A stretch of 64,000 bases of DNA from an uncultured Bacteroidales bacterium (GTDB lineage Bacteria > Bacteroidota > Bacteroidia > Bacteroidales > Paludibacteraceae), in the NCBI GenBank assembly GCA_903911085.1, contig CAIWCC010000186.1, forward strand, positions 18,951 through 82,950. Direction: 5' to 3'. Below, piece after piece: positions 56,549 through 64,000 of the stretch. The notes under the pieces were generated by a model. It was given only the letters and a program-made list of their open reading frames with translations. It made no database searches and was not told the origin of the DNA. Position numbers and translations under genes: made by a program. Within the stretch, counting starts at the first letter, position 1. Each line of letters starts with the position of its first letter.

Positions 56549-58159
56549 ATGCAATATCTACATTGTTTACTTACTTCATTTCTATGTTATTGTTTGATAG
56601 GATGCACTTACGCCCCCAATGAACTTAACAAAGCCGAACAATTGATGGAGACATCTCCCGATTCGGCTTTGAAAGTTTTAAAACAAATCAATAGAAATAG
56701 ATTGTTCACCCCTTCCAACAAAGCTTTGTATGCTTTGCTAATGAGTCAGGCCTTAGATAAAAATGACATTAAAGTAGAATCTGACTCATTGATTCAAATT
56801 GCCACCAAGTATTATTCCTCCGACGAAGCACAGCGAGCAGCCTATGCGTGGTTTTACGCTGCACGGGTGGCCAACAACAGTAACAATGCAAAAACTCAAG
56901 CCGATGCACTGTTCAAAGCACAAGAATATGCCGATAAAACCGATAATATTAGACTTAAAGGTTTGGTATATGGCGACAAAGGCTCGATGTACAAAACACA
57001 AGGAAAATGCGACAGTGCTATTTGTTATTTCAAACGGTCTAATCAATCATTTCTGAAAACAGATGATAAACGGAACTACATAATCAATTTGCTGAATATA
57101 GGTACTGAGTATTTGAAATTGTCACGTTTTGATAGTGTGATAAGCAATTATTTATTGGCAGCAAAAGCAGCAAAAAGCATTCACGACACCTTGTTAATTT
57201 CAGGTGTTTACCGTGCACTAGGTTCTCTATATTTAAAGCAAAAAGCCTATCAACAGGCGGTGTACTATTATAATAAAGTACCTGTTACCAAAGAAGAATT
57301 ATACAACAGTAATAAATGGTTTTTGCAAGCCAATGTATATGTACGTACCGGAGATACCGATTCGGCACGATATTGTTTACACAAAGTTAAGATGTTGCTG
57401 GACATGGCTCCTAATTATTATATGTTGTGGCAACAGATATATGAAAAAGAAGGCAAATTGAGACGCGCCCTTATCTTTGCTTCTAAAGCAACCAACGCTT
57501 TTGATTCATTGTACAACAACAAATTGGATGTAAGCTTTGCAGGATTGGAAAAAAAATACAAATACCAAAGTTTGCAGATAGCTAATCAGCAATTGATTAT
57601 CAAGAAAAAGAAAAATGACATTATACTATTATTAATGCTTTTGATACTAAGCACAATAATGATGATAGGGTTATTTTGGCGCATTAAAGTAAAAAAGCAA
57701 CAATTTGAAACACAACAATTATTGCTTAAACAAGAACATGCGCTGGTAGAAAATGAAAAAGAAAATAGTGCTTTGCTTTCAAAGCAACTTAAATTTCAGT
57801 CCATACTGTTACTCAACATTGAACAGCACCGCGAAAATTCAATAAAACGCCCTGGAATTTGGAAAAATAATTCCAAACAATCAATTGCAGAACAAAATAC
57901 TACTTTCTATCAAGAGCTAATTGCTTGCATGGATTTAGAATTTAATAATATCTCAGACCGATTATTGAACACTTACGAAAAATTGACGCAACGTGACATT
58001 CTTATGTGTTGCTTGTTGTTGGCCAGTTTCGATTCGGGCATGATAGCCACCATACTTGATGTTAAAAATGATTCAATTATCAAACATCGCCATAGGCTTC
58101 GCAAAAAGCTAGATTTATCAAATTCCGACAATTTGCTAGATTTCCTTCGTCAATTTTAA
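56549..58159 (+). CDS. TPR lipoprotein-membrane-HTH regulator
   Basis: 536 residues from the ATG at 56549, which gives a signal with a possible lipobox (LIGCTY); a longer reading adds a non-signal stretch. TPR-like helices cover about residues 25-340 (for example YFKRSNQSFLKTDDKRNYII and QAVYYYNKVPVTKEELYNSN). One membrane span follows (about 360-382, IILLLMLLILSTIMMIGLFW), then a coiled-coil stretch and a C-terminal LuxR-like HTH (LTQRDILMCCLLLASFDSGM, ending HRHRLRKKL). The layout suits a sensor with periplasmic TPR and a cytoplasmic DNA-binding end. Such proteins are common in Bacteroidales near surface-glycan loci. Likely regulates the neighbouring hydrolases, which is inference. Confidence 0.75.
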   Translation: MQYLHCLLTSFLCYCLIGCTYAPNELNKAEQLMETSPDSALKVLKQINRNRLFTPSNKALYALLMSQALDKNDIKVESDSLIQIATKYYSSDEAQRAAYAWFYAARVANNSNNAKTQADALFKAQEYADKTDNIRLKGLVYGDKGSMYKTQGKCDSAICYFKRSNQSFLKTDDKRNYIINLLNIGTEYLKLSRFDSVISNYLLAAKAAKSIHDTLLISGVYRALGSLYLKQKAYQQAVYYYNKVPVTKEELYNSNKWFLQANVYVRTGDTDSARYCLHKVKMLLDMAPNYYMLWQQIYEKEGKLRRALIFASKATNAFDSLYNNKLDVSFAGLEKKYKYQSLQIANQQLIIKKKKNDIILLLMLLILSTIMMIGLFWRIKVKKQQFETQQLLLKQEHALVENEKENSALLSKQLKFQSILLLNIEQHRENSIKRPGIWKNNSKQSIAEQNTTFYQELIACMDLEFNNISDRLLNTYEKLTQRDILMCCLLLASFDSGMIATILDVKNDSIIKHRHRLRKKLDLSNSDNLLDFLRQF

Positions 58160-58280
58160 TCCATTTTCTATCCCATTTTCCCTTCATTTTCCTTTGTCCA
58201 TATAGCACCAATTACATGCAATCATAACTCTATGTATATTAGCAAATTATAAAGACTTGTTTTAGCCATGTCCATATAAT

Positions 58281-58316
58281 AAATCCGGTATTTTTAATAA
58301 ATATCGGATTTTTTTG
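58281..58316 (+). terminator. Rho-independent terminator
   Basis: AATCCGGTATTT and AAATATCGGATT form a 12-bp stem (one mismatch or wobble) followed by a run of T. It is 120 bases after the regulator's stop. Confidence 0.75.
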
Positions 58317-58353
58317 TATTTATTTGCAGCACAATTAATTTAAAAATTATCCA

Positions 58354-58428
58354 ATGAAAAAACCATTTTTAATTGCTATTGCTCTTTGCTTTTTTTGCTC
58401 TTTCGCGTTATTCTTTCTATCAACTTGA
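58354..58428 (+). pseudogene. Orphan signal-peptide remnant
   Basis: ATG then 23 further codons reading MKKPFLIAIALCFFCSFALF and a short end before TGA. It looks like the signal peptide of a lost secreted protein. The rest of 58429-58641 shows nothing coding. Confidence 0.35.
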
Positions 58429-58641
58429 ATTTTTACGATCTTCCAATAATTATTCTACAAATTAAAACAACTGTTACCAGTATAGTACAAAATGAAGTTA
58501 TAATAAGGAAGATTATTAACACATAATATCAATCTGTTTCTGTTTTACAATTAAAGTAATGTAGTGAATTAACCATTCCTTTCAAAAGGTAAATGCTGTA
58601 AAAGGCATTTACCTACTATGGAAAAATAATTGAAAAATATA

Positions 58642-58972
58642 AAAACAGACCTGCTTAGAACAAAAGCAGACCTGCATAGAACAAAAGCAGACCTGAACAG
58701 AACAAAAACAGACCTGATTAGGACATAAGCAGACCTGCATAGAACAAAAACAGACCCGCATAGAACAAAAACAGACCTGCATAGAACAAAAACAGACCTG
58801 CTTAGAACAAAAGCAGACCTGATTAGAACAAAAGCAGACCTGCATAGAACAAAAACAGACCCGCATAGAACAAAAGCAGACCTGCATAGAACAAAAACAG
58901 ACCTGATTAGAACAAATGCAGACCCGCACAGAACAAATGCAGACCTGCATAGAACAAAAACATAAATTACAA
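58642..58972. repeat. 21-bp tandem repeat, 15 copies
   Basis: Consensus unit AGACCTGCATAGAACAAAAG plus one C. Copies start at 58647 and then every 21 bases to 58941 with no indel; differences are mostly CTG/CCG, GCAT/GATT/GCTT and GC/AC. As 21 is a multiple of three, all frames stay in register: one plus frame reads heptads RTKADLH, the minus strand reads QVCFCSM-type heptads. I do not call either a gene. The array ends 60 bases before the gene at 59033. Confidence 0.9.
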
Positions 58973-59032
58973 ACAATATTAGCTATTGATATTAAACAAA
59001 AACGATTATTAATTATTAAAATTCAACTTAAA

Positions 59033-59647
59033 ATGAAAAAAGACCGCATTGTTTTAGATTTTGTACGATTTCCCGTAGCACAAAAAGTGGAGTTTGGACG
59101 TGGCGTAAGTACCTGTATGAAAAGTAACACTAAGTTTACAACACCCGATGTGAGCATAGCCGATTTAGATGCCAAAACAGATTTGCTTGAAGCGCATAGC
59201 TTGGCTTCGCAAAGTGGCGGAAAAGAAGCTACTGCACTTATGCATCAAACCGAAGACGACTGGGATAACCTGATGCGCAAAATGGCAGGATATGTTGACC
59301 GTATAGCCGACGGTGATAGTGTGGTGATACTTAGTGCTGGATTTAATTTGGCGAAAAAAGCTTCACCAGCCGTTAGACCCGAATTTAGTGTAGAACTGGG
59401 CGATAAGTCGGGTTCAGTAACCTTGCGCCGACAAGCCGTAGAAGGTGCCAAATCATATATTTGGCAACATTGTATAGGCGAAATGCCAGCTGTAGAAAAT
59501 GCTTGGACAACCGCTCAGGTAACTTCAAAAGCTACTGTAGAATTGGTAGGGTTAACAGCTATGAGTAAATACTGGTTTCGCTCGGCAGCAGTTTCACCAG
59601 CTGGCACATCGGCATTTTCTACACCTGTAATGCAGGTGGTGATTTAA
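59033..59647 (+). CDS. FnIII-containing hypothetical protein
   Basis: 204 residues from the ATG at 59033, chosen because a longer reading runs through the tandem repeat. No signal peptide. The N-terminal 100 residues (LDFVRFPVAQKVEFGRGVST, ADLDAKTDLLEAHSLASQSG) are helical and of a kind often seen in Bacteroidetes hypotheticals. Residues about 120-204 are a fibronectin type III-like domain (GSVTLRRQAVEGAKSYIWQH, SKYWFRSAAVSPAGTSAFST). Function unknown. A paralogue's last codons survive at 60769-60801, so the gene was once duplicated or its downstream flank was rebuilt by recombination. Confidence 0.65.
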   Translation: MKKDRIVLDFVRFPVAQKVEFGRGVSTCMKSNTKFTTPDVSIADLDAKTDLLEAHSLASQSGGKEATALMHQTEDDWDNLMRKMAGYVDRIADGDSVVILSAGFNLAKKASPAVRPEFSVELGDKSGSVTLRRQAVEGAKSYIWQHCIGEMPAVENAWTTAQVTSKATVELVGLTAMSKYWFRSAAVSPAGTSAFSTPVMQVVI

Positions 59648-59662
59648 AATTATATAATGTAT

Positions 59663-59884
59663 AATTAGTGATAGTATGACTTAGGTAATCTATATTATTT
59701 AATGATATGCTTTAGTTGTGACCCCCATACTCCCTACTGTGGGCTTAAGGCCAAGTTTCTATGTCAACCTTTAAATACTGCGTCTTAAAGCCCCCATTTG
59801 GGGGTTTGGGGGTCATAGAAAATGATAATTTAAGAAATATATCAACAATAACTCTTTGTTATTTAAGTCATACTATCACTAATT
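59663..59884. mobile_element. MITE-like element
   Basis: 222 bases bounded by a near-perfect inverted repeat: ATTAGTGATAGTATGACTTA at the left and TAAGTCATACTATCACTAAT at the right. Inside is a second inverted pair, GTGACCCCCA and TGGGGGTCA, around C-rich and G-rich stretches. No open frame. Looks like a non-autonomous element. No matching transposase in the window. Confidence 0.7.
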
Positions 59885-59926
59885 TAAAAATTAAATTCAA
59901 AACAACAATTCAAAATAACAACTAAT

Positions 59927-60631
59927 ATGAACGTTTCAATTAAAAAATCAGTTTTCGGAATCATTGTAATATTTATAACATCATGCTCTACAATTTCTTA
60001 TGTTCCGAATATTAGTTTAGATATTAGTCCTAAAACTATAAATAAGTCTGTGCAAATTGAAAAGTTTGTTGATTTATCTCCACTTTCTGATACTAAAAAT
60101 CCGATAGGTGGTTTTTCGGTTACAAATCCAGAGGCATTGTCAAACATGCTAGATGTAGAAGTTACAAATGCAGTAGTTGCAGATTTATCAACAAGTGGCT
60201 TGTTTAAACAAGTAAGTCGTAAAATAGATAACCCTGACTACATATTAAAGGGTGAAATTATAAAGTATGCGGGAAAATCAGAACTCAATGATTTTACAAA
60301 AATCACACTAGGAATAGCAGTAGCCTCTATGATTATGTTATCAGCAACAAATAATAATAATTATATTCTTGGAGTTTTGCCTGCATACAGTTACTACTTT
60401 GGAGTACCATTCACTAAACATACCGCCAAAATAGAAATAATAATGAAATTATATGACAAAAACAACATTTTAATTGGTACTTACACTGGCAAAGCATCTG
60501 ATAGAAATTCATCCAACCTTTATCATAATAAATCGTTGGCTGTTTCGAGGTTAACCAACAAAACATTTAGTTCTGTGATTATGCAAATACGCGAACAAAT
60601 ACTCAAAGATATAAAAATTCTTGAAAAATAG
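59927..60631 (+). CDS. Lipoprotein of unknown function
   Basis: 234 residues with a lipoprotein signal (IIVIFITSCST, Cys about residue 20). The mature part has YVPNISLDISPKTINKSVQI and a long VTNAVVADLSTSGLFKQVSR helix, then DYILKGEIIKYAGKSE. This resembles outer-membrane lipoproteins that pair a beta-sheet with a recurring toxin-free YajG/LPP-type fold. A hydrophobic segment (ITLGIAVASMIMLSA) lies mid-protein. A family name cannot be given with confidence. Degenerate repeat A begins within a few bases of its stop. Confidence 0.6.
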   Translation: MNVSIKKSVFGIIVIFITSCSTISYVPNISLDISPKTINKSVQIEKFVDLSPLSDTKNPIGGFSVTNPEALSNMLDVEVTNAVVADLSTSGLFKQVSRKIDNPDYILKGEIIKYAGKSELNDFTKITLGIAVASMIMLSATNNNNYILGVLPAYSYYFGVPFTKHTAKIEIIMKLYDKNNILIGTYTGKASDRNSSNLYHNKSLAVSRLTNKTFSSVIMQIREQILKDIKILEK

Positions 60632-60633
60632 AT

Positions 60634-60775
60634 TTCACCCTCTGTTGCTCATCGCCTAATTCGGTCGTTTTTTTGTTCGGCATACCGTCTTTCGTCCACT
60701 ATTTCTATCGGAATCGGGTGAGAAATAAAAAGCTCTGATTTAAATATTCAAATATAATCTGGAAATCGGGAACTT
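60634..60775. repeat. Degenerate repeat A, 5' part
   Basis: Begins CACCCTCTGTTGCTCATCGC, contains GTTCGGCATACCGTCTTTCG, and reaches ATTCAAATATAATCTGGAAA of the repeat's tip, with many changes. It then runs into the end of a lost gene. Confidence 0.65.
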
Positions 60776-60801
60776 TGCCTGTTTTGCAGGCGGTGATTTA
60801 A
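60769..60801 (+). pseudogene. 3' remnant of a paralogue of the gene at 59033
   Basis: Codons for GTLPVLQAVI followed by TAA match the last codons of the gene at 59033 (STPVMQVVI and TAA), including the shared CAGG-GGTGATTTAA run. Only the last ten codons remain; repeat A replaces the rest. Confidence 0.5.
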
Positions 60802-60812
60802 TCATTGTTTTA

Positions 60813-60855
60813 ATTTCAACTTTTCCTAAACTCTAAACCTTGGAAAAGTTGAAAT
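60813..60855. repeat. REP-like hairpin upstream of a transposase fragment
   Basis: ATTTCAACTTTTCC and GGAAAAGTTGAAAT, a perfect 14-bp inverted repeat around TAAACTCTAAACCTT. Hairpins of this sequence type commonly flank REP-associated tyrosine transposase genes in Bacteroidetes, from memory. Confidence 0.7.
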
Positions 60856-60918
60856 ATATTTAATTATCCAACAAAAAAGATTACTTTTGCAAGGTTAAAG
60901 ACAATTAGTAATACTACC

Positions 60919-60984
60919 ATGAGTACAGGTTACAAAATAGTAGAACAAGATGGGTTGCACTATGTTACACCCAGCTGGTGGTGA
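60919..60984 (+). pseudogene. 5' fragment of an IS200-like (RAYT) transposase
   Basis: The frame reads MSTGYKIVEQDGLHYVTP, the usual N-terminus of REP-associated tyrosine transposases, then breaks where repeat A sequence begins at about 60976 and stops at 60984. With the upstream REP-like hairpin this is the left end of an element whose rest has been lost. Confidence 0.6.
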
Positions 60985-61106
60985 AGTGAAAGCACTACTT
61001 TCCATATTCAAATATAATATGGAAAGCAAAGCTTTCCTTCTAGTTGCGACGTAGACTGGAGCCATACGCCGAACTTAAACTACGCAGGATTACGCTACGG
61101 GGAACT
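60976..61106. repeat. Repeat A, 3' part
   Basis: From GGTGGTGAAGTGAAAGC through ATTCAAATATAATATGGAAA, CCATACGCCGAACTTAAACT and GATTACGCTACGGGGAAC, matching the tip and right arm of A1 and A2. The join to the transposase fragment is sharp. Confidence 0.8.
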
Positions 61107-61201
61107 GGGGACGGAGGAAAACAACCATGTTAAACGAAATGACAACTATTCATTAAGAAACAACTAACTCAAATATTTTATATTATAAAAAAGACATCAT
61201 T

Positions 61202-63757
61202 ATGAAAAAACGTTTAACTTTTTTGCTGCTGACACTTCTAGCAATGTCTTTAAATGCACAGGTATCAAAAACTATCAATGTGACTACAGCAGGAACTTTA
61301 TCAACATTACTTACAGAAACTGAGAAAGCAACTGTTACGGATTTGACAGTAACAGGAAGTATTGATGCTCGTGATGTGAAATGCATGCGAGATGAAATGA
61401 CAGTACTTACAGAATTAAATTTATCAAGCACATTGGTTAACTCATTTTATGGAGAAGGTGGAACATACAATGGTGGCAATGGTCCTTATAATTATCCTAT
61501 AAATGAAATGCCTTTAACTTCATTTTCTTATGGGGGCGGGAAAGGGAAAGCAATTAAAATTATTAACTTTCCAAAATCAATCACATCCATTGGAGAACAA
61601 GCCTTTTATGGGTGTCAGGTTATTAATCAGATTATTATTCCTAAATCAGTTGTATATATTGGAGGTGATGCTTTTAATGGTTGTATTAGACTAAGTGTTG
61701 CCCGTTGTTTAAGTAGTACTCCTCCAACACTTGATTTATATTGTTTTTATGGAGCTAATCCCACAACATTATATGTTCCAATTGGTTCAGTTGACGCTTA
61801 TAAAGCTAATTCACGCTGGAGTTATTATTTCCATACTATTTTAGAAAGTGTGTTAAAAGTAAGTACTCAGGCAGTAAGTTCAATAACTACTTCTGCAATT
61901 TTAAATGCATCTGTTGATTTGATAACTGACACTCCTGTTTCTGCTCATGGTTTTTGTTGGAATACCACTGGATCGCCAACAATTACAGATAACAAAATTG
62001 ATAATGGAACAAAAACCACACTTGGGGCATTTAGCAATTCTATATCAGGTCTGTCTAGTGGAACTAAGTATTATGTAAAAGCATATGCAACGGATGGCGA
62101 GAGAACAGTGTATGGTGGTGAAGTTACTTTCACCACTGCGTCAATGCCCGATGCTGCTGGTACAATTTTGGGTGCTCAGACGGTTTGTCAGGGTCAGAGT
62201 CCAGCTTCATATACAGTTCCAACTGTTGCCTATGCTACATCTTATATCTGGACGTTACCTACAGGAGTTAGTGGTACAAGCAGTACAAATAGTATCACGG
62301 TTAATTTCGCAAAGACATTCACTTCGGGAAATATCAGTGTAAAAGGGCACAATGAATGGGGTGACGGTACATTTTCAACATTAACTATTTCCGCAAATCT
62401 ACTTCCAGAAAATGCAGGAATAATTACGGGAAATAATTCTGTTTGTCAAGGAGAAAACTCTATTACATATTCGGTTCCTTCAATTAATAATGCAACTTCA
62501 TATATATGGACTCTGCCAACTGGAGTCACGGGTACTAGTTCAACAAATAACATTACCGTAAACTATTCTAAAACTGCAACTTCTGGGAATATAACTGTAA
62601 AAGGTCATAACGACTGTGGAGATGGAGTTGAATATTCACTTCCAATAATAGTTAATCAATTACCAATAATCAGTTCGACAAATAAATCAATTGTCAGTGG
62701 AGGTTCTGTCTTTCTAAATCCGACAATCAACTATAATGGAATTGGAACATTGAAATACAAATGGACTCCTGCAACTGGTCTTAATAATGATACCATAGCA
62801 AATCCTATAGCTACAGTAACAAAGAACGCAACTTATTCAATAACTGTAACGACCCCAAACGGTTGTGTTGCAACAAATAGCATCACTGTAAGCATTATTC
62901 CTATGTCAAAGCCTGAAATTGGAATTGTAGGTATAAATAGTTCGAATAAAAATATTGTTGTTTGGAATAAGCCTGTGACAACTGGTATCGAATCATATTA
63001 TATCTACAGAGAAACAACTATTAGTAATGAGTTTGAAAAGATTGGTGTTGTATCTTATGATTCTTTAAGTGTTTTTGTTGATAATCAGTCAAATGCTTCA
63101 GTAAAATCAAATAAATACAAGATATCAATTTATGATTGTAGTGGTTTTGAATCTCCTCAAAGTAATCTTCATAAAACCATGCATTTATCAATAAATAAAG
63201 GTCAAAATAATACGTGGAATTTAATTTGGGAGCCATATGAAGGCTTTACAGTTTCTACTTATAATATCTACAGAGGAACTAGTGCAAATAGTCTTAGCTT
63301 TCTGGATGCTGTTTCTGGAACAAACACTCAATTTAGCGACATTTCAGCTCCTACTAGCGATGTTTATTATCAATTAGAAGTGGTTAGTCCGATGCTAATT
63401 AGTCCTACAAAAGTTTCTACATTTATACAGAAGTCAAAAGAATCAAATACTGCAACAATGATATCTTATAACTCTTCTCGCTCAAACATTGCAACGAATT
63501 CAGTGAGTGGCATAAATGAACTAACAGGCGATAATTACAAAATCAATATTTATCCTAACCCAGTGAAAAACCAGTTTAGAATTGATTTTGAAGAAGGATC
63601 AACTTTTGAAATTCTAAATTTAATGGGACAGGTCGTTTATAATGGAAACTTGAATATAAATACAATCGTGGAAACATCTTCTCTTTCATCGGGTATATAT
63701 ATGATTAAACTTAAAACAGGTAAGACATTTGCATTTAGGAAGATAATTAAAGAATAG
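61202..63757 (+). CDS. BspA-like LRR adhesin with Ig modules and T9SS signal
   Basis: 851 residues. Signal peptide to about residue 19 (TLLAMSLNAQ). A BspA/LRR_5-type region covers about 40-215 (LTELNLSSTLVNSFYG, KSITSIGEQAFYGCQVINQI, SVVYIGGDAFNGCIRLSVAR). One FnIII-like module follows (about 220-310), two PKD/Ig-like modules that are near copies (about 318-395 and 400-480, each with SYIWTLPTGV), a third Ig-like module, and FnIII-like strands (about 575-760). A T9SS sorting domain (INIYPNPVKNQFRIDF to the end) closes it. Probably a surface adhesin; no catalytic motif seen. Flanked by repeat A upstream and repeat B ten bases after the stop. Confidence 0.8.
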   Translation: MKKRLTFLLLTLLAMSLNAQVSKTINVTTAGTLSTLLTETEKATVTDLTVTGSIDARDVKCMRDEMTVLTELNLSSTLVNSFYGEGGTYNGGNGPYNYPINEMPLTSFSYGGGKGKAIKIINFPKSITSIGEQAFYGCQVINQIIIPKSVVYIGGDAFNGCIRLSVARCLSSTPPTLDLYCFYGANPTTLYVPIGSVDAYKANSRWSYYFHTILESVLKVSTQAVSSITTSAILNASVDLITDTPVSAHGFCWNTTGSPTITDNKIDNGTKTTLGAFSNSISGLSSGTKYYVKAYATDGERTVYGGEVTFTTASMPDAAGTILGAQTVCQGQSPASYTVPTVAYATSYIWTLPTGVSGTSSTNSITVNFAKTFTSGNISVKGHNEWGDGTFSTLTISANLLPENAGIITGNNSVCQGENSITYSVPSINNATSYIWTLPTGVTGTSSTNNITVNYSKTATSGNITVKGHNDCGDGVEYSLPIIVNQLPIISSTNKSIVSGGSVFLNPTINYNGIGTLKYKWTPATGLNNDTIANPIATVTKNATYSITVTTPNGCVATNSITVSIIPMSKPEIGIVGINSSNKNIVVWNKPVTTGIESYYIYRETTISNEFEKIGVVSYDSLSVFVDNQSNASVKSNKYKISIYDCSGFESPQSNLHKTMHLSINKGQNNTWNLIWEPYEGFTVSTYNIYRGTSANSLSFLDAVSGTNTQFSDISAPTSDVYYQLEVVSPMLISPTKVSTFIQKSKESNTATMISYNSSRSNIATNSVSGINELTGDNYKINIYPNPVKNQFRIDFEEGSTFEILNLMGQVVYNGNLNINTIVETSSLSSGIYMIKLKTGKTFAFRKIIKE

Positions 63758-63762
63758 AATGC

Positions 63763-63935
63763 ACACCTATCCTTCGTTGTTCGTAGCGTAGTTTAGTCGA
63801 CTTTTTGTTCGACGTATGGCCCACGCTGGCGCCCTGTCCACGTGGATATATTGATTAGCTGAGCAAAGTTTGGCACTGTTGGGTGGGATTTATTTCTAAT
63901 CCCACCCTATGTATTCTTAGGATTTTTAATCCGTT
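63763..63935. repeat. Repeat B, 5' half
   Basis: GTAGCGTAGTTTAGTCGACT, GTCCACGTGGATATATTGAT and TTGGGTGGGATTTATTTCTA match the left half of the full B copy at 16190. The last 25 bases (63911-63935, GTATTCTTAGGATTTTTAAT and CCGTT) are the reverse complement, with one extra base, of 16358-16381 in that copy's right half. Confidence 0.8.
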
Positions 63936-63950
63936 TTAAAAAATAAAAAA

Positions 63951-64000
63951 ATGAATATACAGCATCGCATAACAGGAGAAGTTTATTTTGTAACCGATAC
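63951..64000 (+). CDS. Start of a gene cut by the right edge
   Basis: An ATG at 63951 opens MNIQHRITGEVYFVTD to the window edge, after an A-rich stretch. Sixteen residues do not allow identification. The VYFVTD pattern is faintly like the start of IS200-type transposases (compare LHYVTP at 60919), but this is a guess. Confidence 0.3.
   Translation, partial: MNIQHRITGEVYFVTD

Noticed and set aside
58642..58972. CRISPR array
   Set aside because: Units are contiguous 21-bp repeats with no unique spacers.
58569..58976. Cys-rich minus-strand frame of 135 codons (QVCFCSM heptads)
   Set aside because: Produced by the 21-bp tandem repeat; no signal, no start context, and equally open frames occur on the other strand.

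Overview
The window looks like Bacteroidetes (Bacteroidales-like, perhaps Paludibacter-related) chromosomal DNA. Three things support this: a SusC/SusD pair, many exported enzymes ending in type IX secretion (T9SS) sorting domains, and promoter-like sequence of the TTTG / TAnnTTTG kind. The species assignment is inference. No rRNA, tRNA, CRISPR array, integrase or intact transposase was seen.

Layout. 1-358: tail of a LytTR-type regulator. 816-8101: SusC, SusD and two surface lipoproteins, in one direction and closed by a strong terminator. 8790-13516: a GH95 fucosidase and a GH95-like partner. 13517-24741: an AT-rich accessory island of small orphan genes (lipoproteins, single-span membrane proteins, an RraB-domain protein) plus one giant FG-GAP/BACON protein. 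Almost every stop codon in the island is followed within about 50 bases by a long imperfect hairpin repeat (families A, B and D here), and two arrays of four 42-bp hairpin units (E) lie between genes. 24742-56322: a long block of glycoside hydrolases in one direction: three GH16, GH30, a GH29-like giant, GH106 (three copies), GH29, GH141-like, GH51 and GH98-like. 56549-58159: a TPR-membrane-HTH regulator. 58160-64000: a second accessory stretch with a 15-copy 21-bp tandem repeat, a MITE-like element, remnants of a transposase and of a duplicated gene, a BspA-like LRR adhesin, and the same A and B repeats as in the first island.

How it fits together. SusC/D and its lipoproteins would capture and import oligosaccharides. 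The GH16 and GH30 enzymes point to beta-1,3/1,6-glucan. GH106, GH29, GH95, GH141, GH51 and GH98-like enzymes point to a branched rhamnose-, fucose- and arabinose-containing glycan. The endo-type or large multidomain enzymes carry C-terminal sorting domains and are probably extracellular, while most exo-type enzymes have only a signal peptide and are probably periplasmic. Two GH16 genes have LacI-type palindromes upstream (core TGTAAACGTTTACA), and one of these regions also has a good Bacteroidetes promoter.

The least explained part is the repeat system of the two accessory regions: hairpin-bounded single genes, and 42-bp hairpin arrays whose stems differ between arrays while staying self-complementary.
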